From Natronoglomus mannanivorans (GTDB lineage Archaea; Halobacteriota; Halobacteria; Halobacteriales; Natrialbaceae), in contig JAOPKB010000004.1 of the NCBI GenBank assembly GCA_025517485.1, positions 1-64,000 of the forward strand: 64,000 bases of DNA, read 5' to 3'. This document shows positions 16,368 to 25,445 of the stretch, piece after piece. The notes under the pieces are model-generated. The model was not told the origin of the DNA. It saw only the letters and a program-made list of their open reading frames with translations, and searched no databases. The translations under genes and the position numbers were made by a program. Numbering within the stretch: the first letter of the stretch is position 1; each line of letters begins with the position of its first letter.

Positions 16368-17438
16368 CTACTCGAGGACCGCCTCGATCGCGTCCATCGT
16401 CCGCTCGACTCGCTCCGCTCTGGCGTTGTGACCCATGTGTCCGACCCGGAGGATATCGTCCTCGAGGTCGCCGAGCCCGGTCGAGAGGACGATATCGTGT
16501 TCTTCTTGCACCCGTCGCTGGACCTCGCGCGCCCGCCCTTCGAGGCTGATCGCCGTCACCGTCGGGGACGCGAGGTCGTCGTTTTCGGGGTAGATCTCCA
16601 GTCCCAGATCTCGCGTTCGGTCCCGACACAGCGCCGCTGCCTCCTCGTGGCGCTCGAAGACCGCATCGACGCCCTCCTCGAGGATCGCGTCGACGGCGGC
16701 GTCCAGAGCGAACAAATTCGACGTCGCGTGCGTGTAGGGGAACCACTCCTCGTCCGCGGCGGTGCGCCAGGGCTCGAGATCTGCGTAGAACGATCGCGTC
16801 TCGAACGATTCGATCCGCTCCCACGCGCGGTCGCTGACCGACAGGACGCACAGCCCCGGCGGGGCGCTGAAACACTTCTGGGAGGCGCCGAGACAGACGT
16901 CGATTCCCTCGACCGGCACCGGCGTCCCGCCGAGTGAGGATACCGCGTCGACGACGCTTACGACGTCGTGGGCCTCGAGCAGTGAAAGCACCGGCTCGAG
17001 GTCGTTCAGCGTTCCGGTAGGCGTCTCGCAGTGGACCATCGTCGCGACGTCGAACTCGCCCTCGGCGAGCGTCGACTCGATCGCCTCGAGATCCAGCGGT
17101 TCGGCAGCGGGCGACCGACAGGTGACCCCCTCCCCGCCGTAGGTCTCGACGAAGTCGGCGAACCCGTCGCCGTAGAGCCCGTTCGAGATGCACAGCACCC
17201 GGTCGCCCTCCTCGACCAGCGACGCGATCGCGGCCTCGAGACCCAGAATGCCCTCGCCGCTGAGGACGGCGACGTCGTCGTCGCCGTAGACGGCCTCGAG
17301 TTTGGCGGTCAACTCCCGGTAGAACTCGTAGAACTCCGACTCGACGTCGGGGTTCCAGGTAGGTTCGCTCATCCGCTCGCGAACGCGAGCGGGAATCTCG
17401 GTCGGTCCGGGCGTCATCCGGAGTCGATCCTCGGTCAT
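16368..17438 (-). CDS. Class V aminotransferase (alanine-glyoxylate/serine-pyruvate type)
   Basis: A 356-aa PLP enzyme of fold type I. It starts with LRMTPGPTEIPARVRERMSEP, typical of the alanine-glyoxylate aminotransferase group. The PLP-contact Asp is in VVDAVSSLGG and the Schiff-base Lys in GASQKCFSAPPG. It should swap amino groups between alanine or serine and glyoxylate or a 2-oxo acid in the cytoplasm. The frame is open to 17582 but the ATG at 17438 matches the family start. It is followed (5' to 3') by the separate serine hydrolase promoter region. Confidence 0.9.
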   Translation of the reverse strand: MTEDRLRMTPGPTEIPARVRERMSEPTWNPDVESEFYEFYRELTAKLEAVYGDDDVAVLSGEGILGLEAAIASLVEEGDRVLCISNGLYGDGFADFVETYGGEGVTCRSPAAEPLDLEAIESTLAEGEFDVATMVHCETPTGTLNDLEPVLSLLEAHDVVSVVDAVSSLGGTPVPVEGIDVCLGASQKCFSAPPGLCVLSVSDRAWERIESFETRSFYADLEPWRTAADEEWFPYTHATSNLFALDAAVDAILEEGVDAVFERHEEAAALCRDRTRDLGLEIYPENDDLASPTVTAISLEGRAREVQRRVQEEHDIVLSTGLGDLEDDILRVGHMGHNARAERVERTMDAIEAVLE

Positions 17439-17538
17439 AGCCGAGAGGGCACTCCGACAGCGCATAAAACCACGCGAGTCGTGACCGTCGGTTCCGGGCC
17501 GTTCGACTCGAATTTGGTACCGCTGTCTCGAGCGACGA

Positions 17539-19008
17539 TCAGAGCCGTTCGACGGTCTCTCGGGCGTCGATCCGGCCTGCACCGCGCTCCGGATCGCCCC
17601 GTCCGGGGCGTCCCTCGGCGCCGTGTTCGATCGCCCTCTCGACTCGATTCGGGTTCGCGTCGGGCCGTACTTCGCGGACGAGACCGACGAGCCCGGTTAC
17701 CTGTGGGGCGGCCATCGAGGTTCCCGCGAAGTACGCGTAGGGCTCGCCGTAGATGTCCGGTGGAACCGTCGAGTAGACGAGGTTGGTCGGGTAGGGCCAC
17801 TCGCCGGGTTCGCACTCGGTACAGTTCTCGTTCGCGCCGTCTTCCTCGTCTCCATCTGCCTCCGCCTCACAACTGCCGGCGACGATTCCCTCCGCGGTAC
17901 ACAGGGTCTTCGCCTCCGTTTCGTAACCGCCGCCAGGTGCGGCGACGTCGATCTCGTTCGTCCCGTAGTTCGAGTAGAACGCCAGTTCGTCGTTCGGTCC
18001 CGTCGCACTGACGCTTACCGCACCTGCGGTGCTGTTCGGCAGGGAGAAGTACCCGCCCTGCTGGAGGGTCGTCGCGTCGTTGCCGGCGCTGGCGACGACG
18101 ACGGTTCCCCGGCGGACGGCGTGGCGAATCACGCGCTGGTAGGCGGTTCTGATCCCGCCGGCGTTGGCCTGTGGTGGCAGTGGAGCCGTGCCGAGGCTGA
18201 GGTTCGCCGCGTCGGCGCCGATCGACGCCGCGTAGTCGACCGCGCGCAGAATGTCACCGGTCGTGGTGACCAGAATTGGTCCTTCGTGCTCCTCGTCGGG
18301 ATCCTCGGGAATTTCGAACCAGAAGACCTTCGCCGAGACCAGCGTCGCCTCGGGCGCCATACCGACGATTCCGGTTCCCGCTGTACCTTCCTCTCCGGTT
18401 GCCGCAGCGATTCCGGCGACGTGAGTCCCGTGGCCGTCCGTATCCCACGGGTTGTCGTCCGCGTCGATCGGATCGCCCGACGCAAACAACCGGCTGGCGT
18501 CCTCGTCGACGTTCCGCGCGAGGTCCGGATGATCGGGATCGATTCCCGTATCGAGGATCGCCAGCGTCGTCCCCGCACCCGTCGCCAACTCGTGGGCAGC
18601 GAGAGCGTCGGTCACCTGTTTGTCCCACTGGAGATCGTACAGCGTCGGTTCCGACACTTGCGCTCTCTCGCCCGTCTCGCCCGGCCTGACGCCGGCCGAA
18701 ACCGGCGGCAAATCGACCTCGAGTCGCACGTCCGGCGTGGCCGTACGAACGCCACCGATTCGTTCGAGGTCGGCCGCCGCCCCAGCGGGGCCGTCGACGA
18801 GCAGGACGGAGCCGTCGGCCAGTTCGGCCGTGACGTCGAACCCCTCCTGCTCGAGTGTTCGGCTGGTACCCTGACCGGGTGCGACCACCACGTAGCGCTG
18901 TCGTCCGCTCGCGGAGACCGTTCCGGCTGCACAGAGTGTCAGTCCCGCGGCCGCGATTCCGGTTACGAACTGTCGTCGTGTCTGTCGGACCATCGGATAC
19001 TCTACCAT
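17539..19008 (-). CDS. Tat-exported subtilisin-like serine protease (halolysin type)
   Basis: A 489-aa secreted protease. A twin-arginine signal (RQTRRQFVTG, about 8-17) and an Ala-rich core end near ASA (residue 34). A propeptide of about 80 residues follows, then the S8 domain with Asp153 in ILDTGID, His193 in DGHGTHVAG and Ser431 in GTSMAAP. The oxyanion Asn is in SAGND. A Cys-rich acidic insert of about 40 residues lies before the Ser motif (five Cys between about 373 and 403), possibly a metal or disulfide site. An alternative ATG at 18993 (MVRQTRRQF) is equally good. Confidence 0.93.
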   Translation of the reverse strand: MVEYPMVRQTRRQFVTGIAAAGLTLCAAGTVSASGRQRYVVVAPGQGTSRTLEQEGFDVTAELADGSVLLVDGPAGAAADLERIGGVRTATPDVRLEVDLPPVSAGVRPGETGERAQVSEPTLYDLQWDKQVTDALAAHELATGAGTTLAILDTGIDPDHPDLARNVDEDASRLFASGDPIDADDNPWDTDGHGTHVAGIAAATGEEGTAGTGIVGMAPEATLVSAKVFWFEIPEDPDEEHEGPILVTTTGDILRAVDYAASIGADAANLSLGTAPLPPQANAGGIRTAYQRVIRHAVRRGTVVVASAGNDATTLQQGGYFSLPNSTAGAVSVSATGPNDELAFYSNYGTNEIDVAAPGGGYETEAKTLCTAEGIVAGSCEAEADGDEEDGANENCTECEPGEWPYPTNLVYSTVPPDIYGEPYAYFAGTSMAAPQVTGLVGLVREVRPDANPNRVERAIEHGAEGRPGRGDPERGAGRIDARETVERL

Positions 19009-19187
19009 CGGGTATTGTCTTCAGTAATTACTGGTTACCGAACGGACATATCGTCACTATCGAATACCGATGGACTCTCGTCATGCCGGCAGTGGGTTCA
19101 CCTGTCTCCGACGAAAAATCCCCCTCACGCGTCTCCGGCGCCGTCTCCCACGGTTCGGCGGATCGACGACGCCCAGAGACACTTCCC

Positions 19188-20426
19188 ATGTCCTCGACGG
19201 AAACAGACACCGACTACGAACTCCACGAACGTATCGAAACGGTCGCCGAGGCGACCGCAGAACGAGACGAACTGGTCACGCTCTCGGTCCCCGCCGACGA
19301 CTCCCTCGGGAACGCCCGCGAACGCGTCGAAACCGAACACGCCAGCGCCGACTACATCGACTCCGACGAGGCTTCGACGCACCTCACCGACGCCCTCGAG
19401 CGCGTCCGGCGCACTCTCCACGAGTACGAGGAACTGCCGGACAACGGGCTCGTGGTCTACGCCGGCGTCCTCGATGGCGATCTCACCGACTTCGTCTTCG
19501 ACGACCTCCCCAGTCCCGTCGAGGACGAGGTCTTCGTCCAGTCCAACGAGTTCGACACCGACCCGCTCGACGTCGCGGCCGACGACGCACCGACGTACGG
19601 CCTGCTCGTCGTCGAACGCGGCGGCGCGGTGCTCGGTTGGCTCGAGGACGACCGAATCGACCTCGAGGAGACCTACGACAGCGACGTGATGGGCAAGACC
19701 CGCGCCGGCGGACAGTCGGAGGGCCGATTCGAACGCGAACGCGAGCGTCAGGCCGAGGAATTCTACGATACCGTCGCCGACGCGGCCGCCCGGACGTTTC
19801 TGGACGACCCGTCCGCGACCGCCTCGAGCGCCGAGGCTGAGGAGTTAGGTGAGCAAAAGCGAAGCGCCAACGGTGAGAGCGACGACGACGGGAACGGAGA
19901 CAGAGACGGAGACGGGGACAGCGACCGTTCTCACAGAGACGACGACAGCCGCATCGACGGCCTCCTCGTCGGCGGCACGACCGTCACCGCCGAGCAGTTC
20001 CTCGAGGAAGCCGACCTCGACCACCGACTCGAGGAGCGCCTGGTCGGCCCGTTCTCCGTCGAGTACGCCTCCGAGCAGGGCCTCCGGCAACTCGTCGAGA
20101 ACGCCGAGGACCACCTCGAGGACGCCCAGCACGCGCGGGCTCGCGAGGCCCTCGAACGGTTCTTCACCGAACTGCAGGCCGACGGCGAGGGTGAGACGGA
20201 GGCGACCTACGGCCGCGAGGAAGTCGACCGGGCCCTCGAGTTCGACGCCGTCGAGACGCTGCTCGTCGCCGAAACTCTCGACGTCGAGGAGATTCGCGAA
20301 CTCGAGGAGCGAGTGACCGACGCCGGCGGCGAGTGTCTCGTCGTCTCGACGGGATTCGAGGCGGGACAGCGCCTCGAGCAGGCCTTCGGCGGCGTCGCGG
20401 CGTTGCTTCGGTTTCCGATCGAGTAG
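19188..20426 (+). CDS. Vms1/aRF1-like peptidyl-tRNA hydrolase with GGQ motif
   Basis: A 412-aa homologue of the release-factor-1 core. NGLVVYAG (about 85-92) and the TRAGGQSEGRFERERERQ stretch (about 168-185) hold a GGQ tripeptide placed as in archaeal Vms1/Ankzf1-type proteins. These cleave stuck peptidyl-tRNA from 60S/50S subunits in ribosome rescue. The usual stop-codon-reading N-terminal NIKS domain is not seen, so it is not the main termination factor. An acidic, low-complexity segment (about 217-260) interrupts the middle, typical of a halophile. The ATG at 19188 is chosen since the upstream frame is non-acidic. Confidence 0.8.
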   Translation: MSSTETDTDYELHERIETVAEATAERDELVTLSVPADDSLGNARERVETEHASADYIDSDEASTHLTDALERVRRTLHEYEELPDNGLVVYAGVLDGDLTDFVFDDLPSPVEDEVFVQSNEFDTDPLDVAADDAPTYGLLVVERGGAVLGWLEDDRIDLEETYDSDVMGKTRAGGQSEGRFERERERQAEEFYDTVADAAARTFLDDPSATASSAEAEELGEQKRSANGESDDDGNGDRDGDGDSDRSHRDDDSRIDGLLVGGTTVTAEQFLEEADLDHRLEERLVGPFSVEYASEQGLRQLVENAEDHLEDAQHARAREALERFFTELQADGEGETEATYGREEVDRALEFDAVETLLVAETLDVEEIRELEERVTDAGGECLVVSTGFEAGQRLEQAFGGVAALLRFPIE

Positions 20427-20456
20427 ACCTCGATTCCCTCCCCCACCGCTCGCCGC

Positions 20457-21086
20457 TCACCACTCCACGTCGCGTCCCTCGAGCGCCAGCGTCTCGGACT
20501 CGAGCGTGTAATATCGTTCCCACGCCGGTGCGAGACACACGACGTGTGCCCCCTCGATTTCGGCTTCGCGGTGGGTGTGATGGTGCCCGACGAGACAGAG
20601 ATCCGGCGAGAGGTCCTCGAGCAGCGTGTCCACGTGCTCGCAGCCGGGATCGTAGCCGTAGGAGAGCAGTCCCTTCGGGGCCTCGTGGGTGAGCAGGACG
20701 TCGACGTCCTCCAGTTGGGCTGCCTGCTCGACGTCGTCGTGGACGAAGTGTCTGCGCCGGTCGCCTGCGAGTTCCTCCCGCGGCAGGTCGAACTGCGTCG
20801 GCGCGTAGTTCCCCGAGAGGCCGGCGACCCGAAGCCCGTCGACCTCGGCGACGGTGCTCGCGAGCAGCCGGAGGTTCTCCTGTTGCTCGCCCGCCCGCAG
20901 GAGATCGACGACGTCGAAGTCCTCGTTGTTCCCCGCGGCGAACCACGTCGGCGCGGGCGGGTCGTAGTACTCGAGGTCGCCGACCTGGAGGACGGCGTCG
21001 GGATCGGTTCGCTCGTAGGTCTCGAGGAGCGTCTCTCTCTTTTCGGGATCGCTGGCGTGAGCGTCGCCGAGGACGAGCACGCACAT
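20457..21086 (-). CDS. Calcineurin-like metallophosphoesterase (YfcE/MJ0936 type)
   Basis: A 209-aa phosphodiesterase. The five metal motifs are present: GDAHASD (7-13), GDLEYYD, AGNNED, LTHEAPKG and GHHHTH. The small size and layout fit the YfcE family of two-metal phosphodiesterases. The ATG overlaps the TGA of the upstream NAD(P)H-hydrate dehydratase gene (TGATG), so the two are translationally coupled, although no pathway link is known. Activity on cyclic or bis-phosphate esters is a family-level guess. Confidence 0.88.
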   Translation of the reverse strand: MCVLVLGDAHASDPEKRETLLETYERTDPDAVLQVGDLEYYDPPAPTWFAAGNNEDFDVVDLLRAGEQQENLRLLASTVAEVDGLRVAGLSGNYAPTQFDLPREELAGDRRRHFVHDDVEQAAQLEDVDVLLTHEAPKGLLSYGYDPGCEHVDTLLEDLSPDLCLVGHHHTHREAEIEGAHVVCLAPAWERYYTLESETLALEGRDVEW

Positions 21087-21868
21087 CAGCGGATCGTATC
21101 CGGAACCCGCTCGATCACGTCCGTCGCGACGACGCCGGCTCCGTACTCCGCCGAGGCGAGTTCGCCCGACTTGCCGAGGATCCACGCGCCCAGTTCCGCG
21201 GCCTCGGCACGCTCGAGTCCCTGACCCAGCAGCGAGGCGACGATTCCCGTCAGCGTGTCGCCGGTTCCCGCGACGGTCAGCGCCGACGTGCCGGTCTCGT
21301 TGGTCTGTCGGTCGCCGTCGGCGACGATGACGTCGGTGCCGCCGGTCAGCGCGACGACGGCGTCGGTCTCCGTCGAGAACGCCTCGATCGAGCCGTACTC
21401 CTCGTCGATCCACTCCTCTTCGGCGCTGTCGGGCGTGAAGATCGTGTTCTCCATCGCGAGTTCCCCGCCCAGTGCGGGGCCGATGGCGGTCGCGTCCACG
21501 ACGACCGGAATCTCCGTCTCGGCGATCAATTCCTGGACCGCGGCCGGTTCCGGGTCGACGAAGCCGGGGCCGACGATCAGGGCGTCCGCCCACTCCGCGA
21601 GGTCGAACGCGTCCTCGAGGGCTTCCCCGGTGAAGTGCGTTCCCGCGTACCGGTCGGTGAGGAGGTTCGGTGAGTAGCTCGCGACGGTCGTGTGGATCTC
21701 TTCGGAGACCAGTAACTGGACGACGTCGGTTCCGGTCCGCAGCGCCGCCAGCCCCGCCAGCGCGGGCTGGCCGGGATAGGCGACGTTGCCGCCGATGACG
21801 CCGACCCGGCCGGTGTCGCCTTTGGACGTCCCTGAGACGTGCGGAATCGTCTTGAGAAGCCGTTCCAT
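21086..21868 (-). CDS. nnrD: ADP/ATP-dependent (S)-NAD(P)H-hydrate dehydratase
   Basis: A 260-aa YjeF-C/carbohydrate-kinase-like repair enzyme. It starts MERLLKTIP, with GRVGVIGG (about 17-24), the LIVGPGF segment, and the catalytic VAGTGDTLTG with its Asp near residue 220. It dehydrates damaged NADH or NADPH hydrate using ADP or ATP. The YjeF N-terminal epimerase domain is absent, so the epimerase must be separate. Upstream codons in the frame (to 22153) are not of haloarchaeal composition, supporting the ATG at 21868. Confidence 0.9.
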   Translation of the reverse strand: MERLLKTIPHVSGTSKGDTGRVGVIGGNVAYPGQPALAGLAALRTGTDVVQLLVSEEIHTTVASYSPNLLTDRYAGTHFTGEALEDAFDLAEWADALIVGPGFVDPEPAAVQELIAETEIPVVVDATAIGPALGGELAMENTIFTPDSAEEEWIDEEYGSIEAFSTETDAVVALTGGTDVIVADGDRQTNETGTSALTVAGTGDTLTGIVASLLGQGLERAEAAELGAWILGKSGELASAEYGAGVVATDVIERVPDTIR

Positions 21869-21996
21869 GGGTGCCTGTACGTTCTCGAGTGGGAAATACG
21901 GCGGGCCGGGAGTCGCCGACGTGAGTGGGTCGTCTTGTACGCAGATGGAGTCGGTATCGGTGAACGCGTCGTCCAGTCGCCTCGGTTCCGGTCGTC

Positions 21997-22167
21997 TCAG
22001 ACGCGAACGGAGTCGGTAGTAGACGCGTCCCGAAAGATGCGAAGCATCCCCAACAACAGCGAGAGGAACGCCGCGTGGGCGATCGCTCCCGCTTTGAACG
22101 TCATGTTGTGCTCGCGGATCACGTCGACGACCGCTCGAGCGACGGACGCCCACCGTCGCGGGTTCAT
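21997..22167 (-). pseudogene. Truncated YihY/BrkB-family fragment (56 aa)
   Basis: A 56-codon frame: MNPRRWASVARAVVDVIREHNMTFKA and then GAIAHAAFLSLL resemble the first 40 residues of haloarchaeal YihY/BrkB membrane proteins (compare the complete copy at 30919-31761, AVSRERQLSVKSAGLAYHAFNTLV). The frame stops after about half of the first membrane helix, and the rest of the family's roughly 280 residues is missing. It is most likely a relic. A living small membrane protein cannot be excluded. The next 128 bp hold nothing that continues it. Confidence 0.5.
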
Positions 22168-22251
22168 ACTGCTTTTATCACGAGCTGGCAGAAAAGTCAA
22201 CGACCGGCATGGTGTGGGCTCGTGTCGCTGGCTCGCGTCCGACTACGTGCG

Positions 22252-22920
22252 TCACTCGCTGCGACGCCGCTGTAACCGTCCCCGAACGAACGGCGCCGCC
22301 GGGAACACACCGATCGAAAGGCGCTCGACCTCGAGGACGTCGAACGAGTCGTGCCCCACGAATCGTTCGGTCGTCTCGCGGTTCAGCTGACAGCCGCCGG
22401 CGGTCCGCGCCCAGAGGGGGTTCAGGACGTCCTGTGCCCGCGCTCGCCAGCCGTCGGCGTGGACGTGCTCGAGGAAGCGGAACTCGCCGCCCGGTTTCAG
22501 GACGCGGGCGACTTCATCGAGGGCGGCGTCCGGGTCCGCGATCGTACAGAAGACGACGCTTGCGAGGACGTAGTCGAAGGCGTCGTCGGGGTAGGGAAGC
22601 GATTCGGCGCGGCCGTCGCGGACGTCGACCGCGAGGTCGAGGTCGACCGCTCGTCGCTCGGCTCGGCGGCGCATGTGCGGGTCGGGCTCGACGGCGTGGT
22701 ACTCGGTGACCGATCGGCCACCGACCGCCTCGAGCACGTGCGGAAACAGCGCGCCCGTTCCGGCGCCGAGGTCGAGTATCCGTCCCGAGAGATCGGCCGT
22801 CAGGTAGTCGCGGTGGGGTTTCAGGAACCGCTCGTCGGGAACGTGATCGTAGAGCGACGCGAATATCGGGTGGGATATCTCCTCACGTCCGGATCGGGAC
22901 GTGGACTGTGATTCGGCCAT
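22252..22920 (-). CDS. Class I SAM-dependent methyltransferase
   Basis: A 222-aa Rossmann-fold methyltransferase. Motif I is ILDLGAGTGAL (about 47-57), the acidic loop EPDPHMRRRA follows, and the FDYVLASVVFC and VARVLKPGGEFRFLEHV motifs complete the UbiE/Methyltransf_11 pattern. The last part (WARTAGGCQLNRET) resembles a subgroup seen next to small lipids or tellurite-type methylases. The acceptor is unknown. ATG at 22920 is chosen over a GTG at 22938 because an ATTAGG box sits about 27 nt before it. It diverges from the nuclease gene. Confidence 0.88.
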   Translation of the reverse strand: MAESQSTSRSGREEISHPIFASLYDHVPDERFLKPHRDYLTADLSGRILDLGAGTGALFPHVLEAVGGRSVTEYHAVEPDPHMRRRAERRAVDLDLAVDVRDGRAESLPYPDDAFDYVLASVVFCTIADPDAALDEVARVLKPGGEFRFLEHVHADGWRARAQDVLNPLWARTAGGCQLNRETTERFVGHDSFDVLEVERLSIGVFPAAPFVRGRLQRRRSE

Positions 22921-23021
22921 GTTTCGAACGAACGACACGAAGGCTCCTAATCGTTGTGCCGACCGGCGTGAACGGACCCGATACCGACATCCGTACCGAC
23001 CGCGACCCCGTATCGATCACC

Positions 23022-23669
23022 ATGCGCGTCGCCGTCACCGTCGACGACCGCGAACCCGCCGCCCTCTTCGAGACCGTCCGCGACCACCCTGACGTCGCGG
23101 AGGCCACCCGCGAGCGCCTGCCGGCGGGTGACATCGTCATCGATTCGGTCGGCCTCGAGCGAAAGACGATCCGGGACTACGTCAACGGCGTCGCCGCTCG
23201 CTCCGGCCCGGACCTCCGCGATCAGGTCGAACGACTGAACGCGACTTACGATCACTCCTACGTCCTGCTCGAGGGCGACTTCGCCGGGATCGACTCGCTG
23301 CAGACGAGCATCTCATCGGAGGCGTTCGCAGGTTCGATGGCCTCGATCACCGCTCGTCTCGAGACGCCGGTCATCCCGTGTACGGACCGGCGGCGACTGG
23401 TCGACTTCGCGATCCGACTTGGCCGGAAACACCTCGAGGAACCCTCTTCGCGCCAACTTCCGGTCGGGTCGGTTCCGAGCCGACGCGAGCCGACGACCAA
23501 GCGGATGTACGGCTGTATCGAGGGGATCGGCCCAGAACTCGCGACGGCGCTCTACGAAGCCTATCCGTCGGTCGAGGCGCTGCTCGAGGCGAAGCTCGAG
23601 GAGCTGACGGCGGTTCCCGGAATCGGCGAGACGCGAGCGCGGGCGATCTACGCCGTGTTCCGAGAGTGA
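23022..23669 (+). CDS. ERCC4-domain structure-specific endonuclease with HhH tail
   Basis: A 215-aa protein. Residues 1 to about 135 form the XPF/Mus81-type nuclease: VDDRE (first Asp), GDIVID, and LERKTIRDYVNG giving the diagnostic ERK-x3-D. The C-terminal 60 residues hold two helix-hairpin-helix motifs (CIEGIGPELATAL and AVPGIGETRARAI). It should cut 3' flaps or forks as a homodimer. It lacks the helicase part of euryarchaeal Hef and so resembles the short crenarchaeal XPF, or serves as a Hef paralogue. The ATG at 23022 matches the fold's beginning. Confidence 0.9.
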   Translation: MRVAVTVDDREPAALFETVRDHPDVAEATRERLPAGDIVIDSVGLERKTIRDYVNGVAARSGPDLRDQVERLNATYDHSYVLLEGDFAGIDSLQTSISSEAFAGSMASITARLETPVIPCTDRRRLVDFAIRLGRKHLEEPSSRQLPVGSVPSRREPTTKRMYGCIEGIGPELATALYEAYPSVEALLEAKLEELTAVPGIGETRARAIYAVFRE

Positions 23670-23796
23670 GACGGACGTCGACGTCCTTCTCGTTCAGATG
23701 CTACGGGATCGAAACGAAGAGCGAGATCCGGCGGTCCGGTTTCCCGTACGACCACGCTGTCAGACGCACCTACGTTTCAACGAACGATAAAATCAA

Positions 23797-23802
23797 TTTA
23801 TA
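23797..23802 (+). promoter_or_regulatory. TATA box for the 122-aa membrane protein
   Basis: TTTATA centred 29-30 nt before the ATG at 23829, in an AT-rich island (23780-23806). This fits a leaderless transcript. Confidence 0.75.
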
Positions 23803-23828
23803 CGGTAGAACGGCGATACGGTCGAACG

Positions 23829-24197
23829 ATGCAGTCGATCCGCTCGTCGATCAGGGATCGAGATCGCGACCACCGTGACATCGCGACGAGCGCAGTCGTT
23901 CTCGTCGCGCTCGGGATCTTGCTCGTCCAGAACGGACCCGTATCACCGCTCGTAATCGGTGCCGGTGGTCTCCTCGGTCTCGCGGTCGCGTCCGGTGACC
24001 GACTCGAGCCGCTGGCGGCGGTCGGACGGTCGTTCACGGTTCGACAGCGGGTGGCCGTCGCCTTCCTCGGGATCGTCGCCGTCACTGCGCTGACTCTCGT
24101 CGCGCTGTTCCGAACGTCACTGGAGCCCTGGCACGTGCTCAACCTCTCGTTCGGTACGATGCTCGGAATCGCGGTCGTAGAACTCGTCGATGCGTGA
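23829..24197 (+). CDS. Four-helix membrane protein (122 aa), hypothetical
   Basis: A 122-aa protein. The N-terminus is charged (SSIRDRDRDHRD), then helices at about 18-36, 40-56, 71-90 and 98-118. It is rich in Ala, Val and Leu and has no Cys or His cluster. A small uncharacterised haloarchaeal membrane family seems likely. The TATA box and in-frame start are clear, so it is a real gene of unknown function. No operon partner is visible. Confidence 0.7.
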   Translation: MQSIRSSIRDRDRDHRDIATSAVVLVALGILLVQNGPVSPLVIGAGGLLGLAVASGDRLEPLAAVGRSFTVRQRVAVAFLGIVAVTALTLVALFRTSLEPWHVLNLSFGTMLGIAVVELVDA

Positions 24198-24285
24198 ACG
24201 CTCGAGGTGTAGAGTCTAGAGTGGAGTGAAGTGGCGGTGAGCGGGAAGAAGAACGCGCTGTCGTCGGCTTCCGATTCGTTCCGGA

Positions 24286-25182
24286 TCAGTCGGTGATGGT
24301 GCCGAGTCCGATTCCGTCGTCGTCCTCTTCGTCCTCGTCTTCACCATCGTCCGCTCCATCGTCGCTCTCGTCTCCGTCTTCGCCGTCCGCGTCGTCACTC
24401 TCTTCGGTCTCTTCGTCTCCATCGTCAGTGTCGCCGTCATCGTCGTCACCGTTCGCATCGTCCTCACCCTCTTCGCCCTCCTCGTCCTCCTCGCCGGATT
24501 CGTCCTCGTCCCCACCGTCACCCTCGTAGGAGTCCGGCAGTTCGTCGACGACCGACTCCATGAGCTCGAGTACGTGCTCTTCTTCCTGCGATTCGAGCAT
24601 CTGGGGATAGACGCCGATGGTCACCACGAGGCCGTCGTCGCTGTCGACCGCCTCCGAGACGTGGAGAGAGATGTCGACCGAGGAGCCGTCGAACGTCGCC
24701 TCGGCGGCGTACTTCGTCTGGTCCGTCGCCTGGTCGAGGACCGAGGCGGTCCCCTCCTCTTCTTTGCGAACGTTCTCGATTCCCTCGTAGCTGTCTTGGA
24801 CCATGGCGACGAGGTCGTCGGCCGACATGTCCTCGACTGGGTTGAACTCTCGGTCGAGGATCCGGACCTGCGGGGTCGCGAGTGCGATGAAGACCGCGCC
24901 GCGCTGGCGGCCCAGCCCCAGCGGCATTTCGACGGCCTTCTCGTGTTCGGTCATGTAATTCGTCACGACGACGTTCTCAGACTGGCCGCCAACCTCGAAC
25001 TCGCGTTCGACGACGACGTCTTCGACGCCGGTTTCCTCGTACCCGGTGTCGTCGCGAGTCGCTGCTGCGACGCTGACCGGCGACGCCGAGAACTCGGTCA
25101 GATCGTCCCGGTAGAGGTAGAACGCACCCGCCGACCCCACGAGAACGGTTCCGATCCCAGCGATGACAGTTCGGCGTTTCAT
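24286..25182 (-). CDS. DUF6517-like membrane-anchored protein with long acidic tail
   Basis: A 298-aa protein. It starts MKRRTVIAGIGTVLVGSAGAFYL, a signal or anchor without a lipobox Cys. The middle (about 40-235) resembles haloarchaeal DUF6517 proteins, with TGYEE, VEREFEVGG, FIALATPQVRILDREFNPVEDMS and LHVSEAV. The last 60 residues are only Asp, Glu, Ser, Gly and Asn, encoded by repeated GAC/GAG-type hexamers. It is presumably outside or at the membrane. Function is unknown. The frame is open to 25380 but the ATG at 25182 begins the signal sequence. Confidence 0.75.
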   Translation of the reverse strand: MKRRTVIAGIGTVLVGSAGAFYLYRDDLTEFSASPVSVAAATRDDTGYEETGVEDVVVEREFEVGGQSENVVVTNYMTEHEKAVEMPLGLGRQRGAVFIALATPQVRILDREFNPVEDMSADDLVAMVQDSYEGIENVRKEEEGTASVLDQATDQTKYAAEATFDGSSVDISLHVSEAVDSDDGLVVTIGVYPQMLESQEEEHVLELMESVVDELPDSYEGDGGDEDESGEEDEEGEEGEDDANGDDDDGDTDDGDEETEESDDADGEDGDESDDGADDGEDEDEEDDDGIGLGTITD

Positions 25183-25445
25183 TCTGTCGCCAATCTCTTT
25201 CAGGTTCACAAGTGTTTTTTGGGTTCGGGCGGTGAGAAATCTCGATATTAGAGGTGAAACGGTCGGATACTGTTGTTTTCTGCCAGTTTGTAGTCCGTTC
25301 GACACGGGCATCACCGTCTCGCCCTCGTCGCACTCGTTATCGACTACCGTCGACGGCGCAACCGAATCGTAACTCCGCACGCCGATCTCGATCGGGGGCC
25401 AAGCGACAAGTACCGCCTCGACGTCGTTTCAGTTGGTGTCTGCAC

